This document shows positions 63,601 through 64,000 of a stretch of DNA of 64,000 nt, piece by piece. Location: NCBI GenBank assembly GCA_012932295.1, contig JAAONU010000018.1, positions 5,202,206 to 5,266,205 on the forward strand, given 5' to 3'. The notes beneath the pieces are model-generated. The model saw nothing but the letters and a program-made list of their open reading frames with translations, did not search any database and was not told the origin of the DNA. Within the stretch, counting starts at the first letter, position 1, and each line of letters opens with the position of its first letter. Source of the DNA: Cyclina sinensis. Its lineage: Eukaryota; Mollusca; Bivalvia; Venerida; Veneridae. The position numbers and the translations under genes were made by a program.

Positions 63601-63939
63601 TAGTTACAATGAAATGAAAAATAAGAAAAATATCTTTTAAATGTTTTTAGTTAACTGTTATTGCCAGAGGTAATGTAAATTTGCTGGTTAAAATGAAAAA
63701 ATGAAAGTTTAGTGGTAAAGGTATTTTTTGTACAAATATATCATTTGAAAGTGAAGATCAGTATGAATTTTGCAGTAGATTATCAGGGTATTAAGACAGA
63801 GTGGTTGTTTGGTTTTATAGGTCTGAGGAAAGTATACCCTTACTACTTCAACTTCAGCACATATGTGAAGGGTAGATGGCTTGGGAAAACAGTACTGGAT
63901 GTCTACAAGGCAGAATTCAAGCAAGATGGTATAGATCCT
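60670..63939 (+). CDS. RPUSD2: RPUSD2/Pus9-type pseudouridine synthase, copy B (first three exons, runs off window)
   Basis: Exons 60670-60747, 63396-63495 and 63821-63939 join in phase (0-1-0). The last donor (gtaagc) points to further exons beyond the window. Exon 1 reads MSSDIDNSKYSSKKYEEGVS, then IRAQKR. Exon 2 reads KRALQHYQRKHKVKKPCSSP and ends TTYYIEN. Exon 3 reads GLRKVYPYYFNFSTYVKGRW, then LGKTVLDVYKAEF, the diagnostic N-terminal block of RPUSD2/Pus9. Exons 2 and 3 have the same lengths as copy A (100 and 119 nt), and exon 1 ends at the same point (RAQKR against RAQRR). Unlike copy A there is no basic leader, so a cytosolic or nuclear location is likely. The catalytic domain is not in view. 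Confidence 0.85.
61060..61325. repeat. Degenerate repeat with tRNA-like box motifs
   Basis: Contains 'gttagctcagggggttgtgg' (A-box-like TAGCTCAGGGG) next to 'gggttagagtccca' (B-box-like). The boxes are only a few bases apart, so this is no tRNA gene; it may be a decayed SINE or other dispersed repeat. It lies in intron 1 of copy B. Confidence 0.4.
61326..62029. other. Intron 1 of copy B, left part: dispersed repeat text only
   Basis: Includes 'ctatgcccctgaagggaggcatatag' type text near 61410 and short AT repeats near 61520. No gene is supported. Confidence 0.4.
62030..62600. repeat. ~138-bp tandem dispersed repeat ('aaaaactaggtcaccaggtc')
   Basis: Four units with 'catgttgggtaaaaaactag', 'gtcaccaggtcaaatcctag', 'ttcccatccaatcatcatga' and 'tttgtcagagtgtt' begin near 62054, 62192, 62335 and 62469. 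Same family as 47850-48330 on the other strand. Ends in 'caggtgagtgatatatggcc'. Confidence 0.75.
62601..63395. other. Intron 1 of copy B, right part: nothing recognisable
   Basis: AT-rich. A 61-codon minus-strand frame at 63055-63240 has no recognised domain. Confidence 0.4.
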
Positions 63940-64000
63940 GTAAGCTAATGTATCTCATTCTTTATAAGTAATTTAGTAGTTTGCAAGATGGTTAATTGTT

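Overview
This looks like nuclear DNA from an animal, most likely a bivalve mollusc. It is AT-rich, its genes are split into many short exons with GT-AG introns, and the long spacers hold many interspersed repeats and microsatellites. A secreted C1q-domain gene, a tRNA-headed SINE and the dispersed 'gacctagttt...tgaccc' and 'gctcacctgag' repeats fit bivalves. The organism call is inference; no marker gene fixes the species.

Layout. (1) 1-16992 (+): the 3' two thirds of a CHD6-9/Kismet-type chromatin remodeller. It enters in the helicase C domain, runs through SANT/SLIDE-like and two BRK domains over 26 exons, and is followed by a long 3' UTR. Its introns carry MITE-like repeats and a 1 kb hAT-type element. 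Exon phases agree throughout except for two one-base excesses in homopolymer runs. (2) 18.6-26.9 kb: gene-poor DNA with a 27-bp tandem array, a collapsed two-gene DNA transposon resembling ISL2EU, and a roughly 3 kb inverted-repeat element built from CGTCGCAAC and CCATAGCAACC repeats. (3) 26967-31119 (-): a five-exon secreted C1q-domain gene. A 150-bp tandem array starts 24 bp upstream of its start codon. (4) 31.8-38 kb: dispersed and tandem repeats only. (5) 38077-60538 (-): an 11-exon RPUSD2/Pus9-type pseudouridine synthase (copy A). Its first intron holds a nested transposon cluster: a TA-flanked element, a hAT carrying a LINE and a SINE, and a 4.8 kb foldback element carrying an apparently intact Tc1. 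(6) 60670-63939 (+): the first three exons of a second RPUSD2-type gene (copy B), head-to-head with copy A, leaving the window at the right edge.

The most interesting biology is the divergent RPUSD2 pair. Exons 2 and 3 have identical lengths in both copies (100 and 119 nt). A 16-bp start-site motif occurs near both starts in opposite orientation, pointing to an inverted duplication. Copy A has a basic, mitochondrial-type leader. In copy B the equivalent ATG opens a six-codon reading frame that stops, so B starts downstream without the leader. This parallels yeast Pus9 (mitochondrial) and Pus8/Rib2 (cytosolic). The foldback element with a perfect 9-bp target duplication, and the layered insertions in the same intron, are the next most notable structures.
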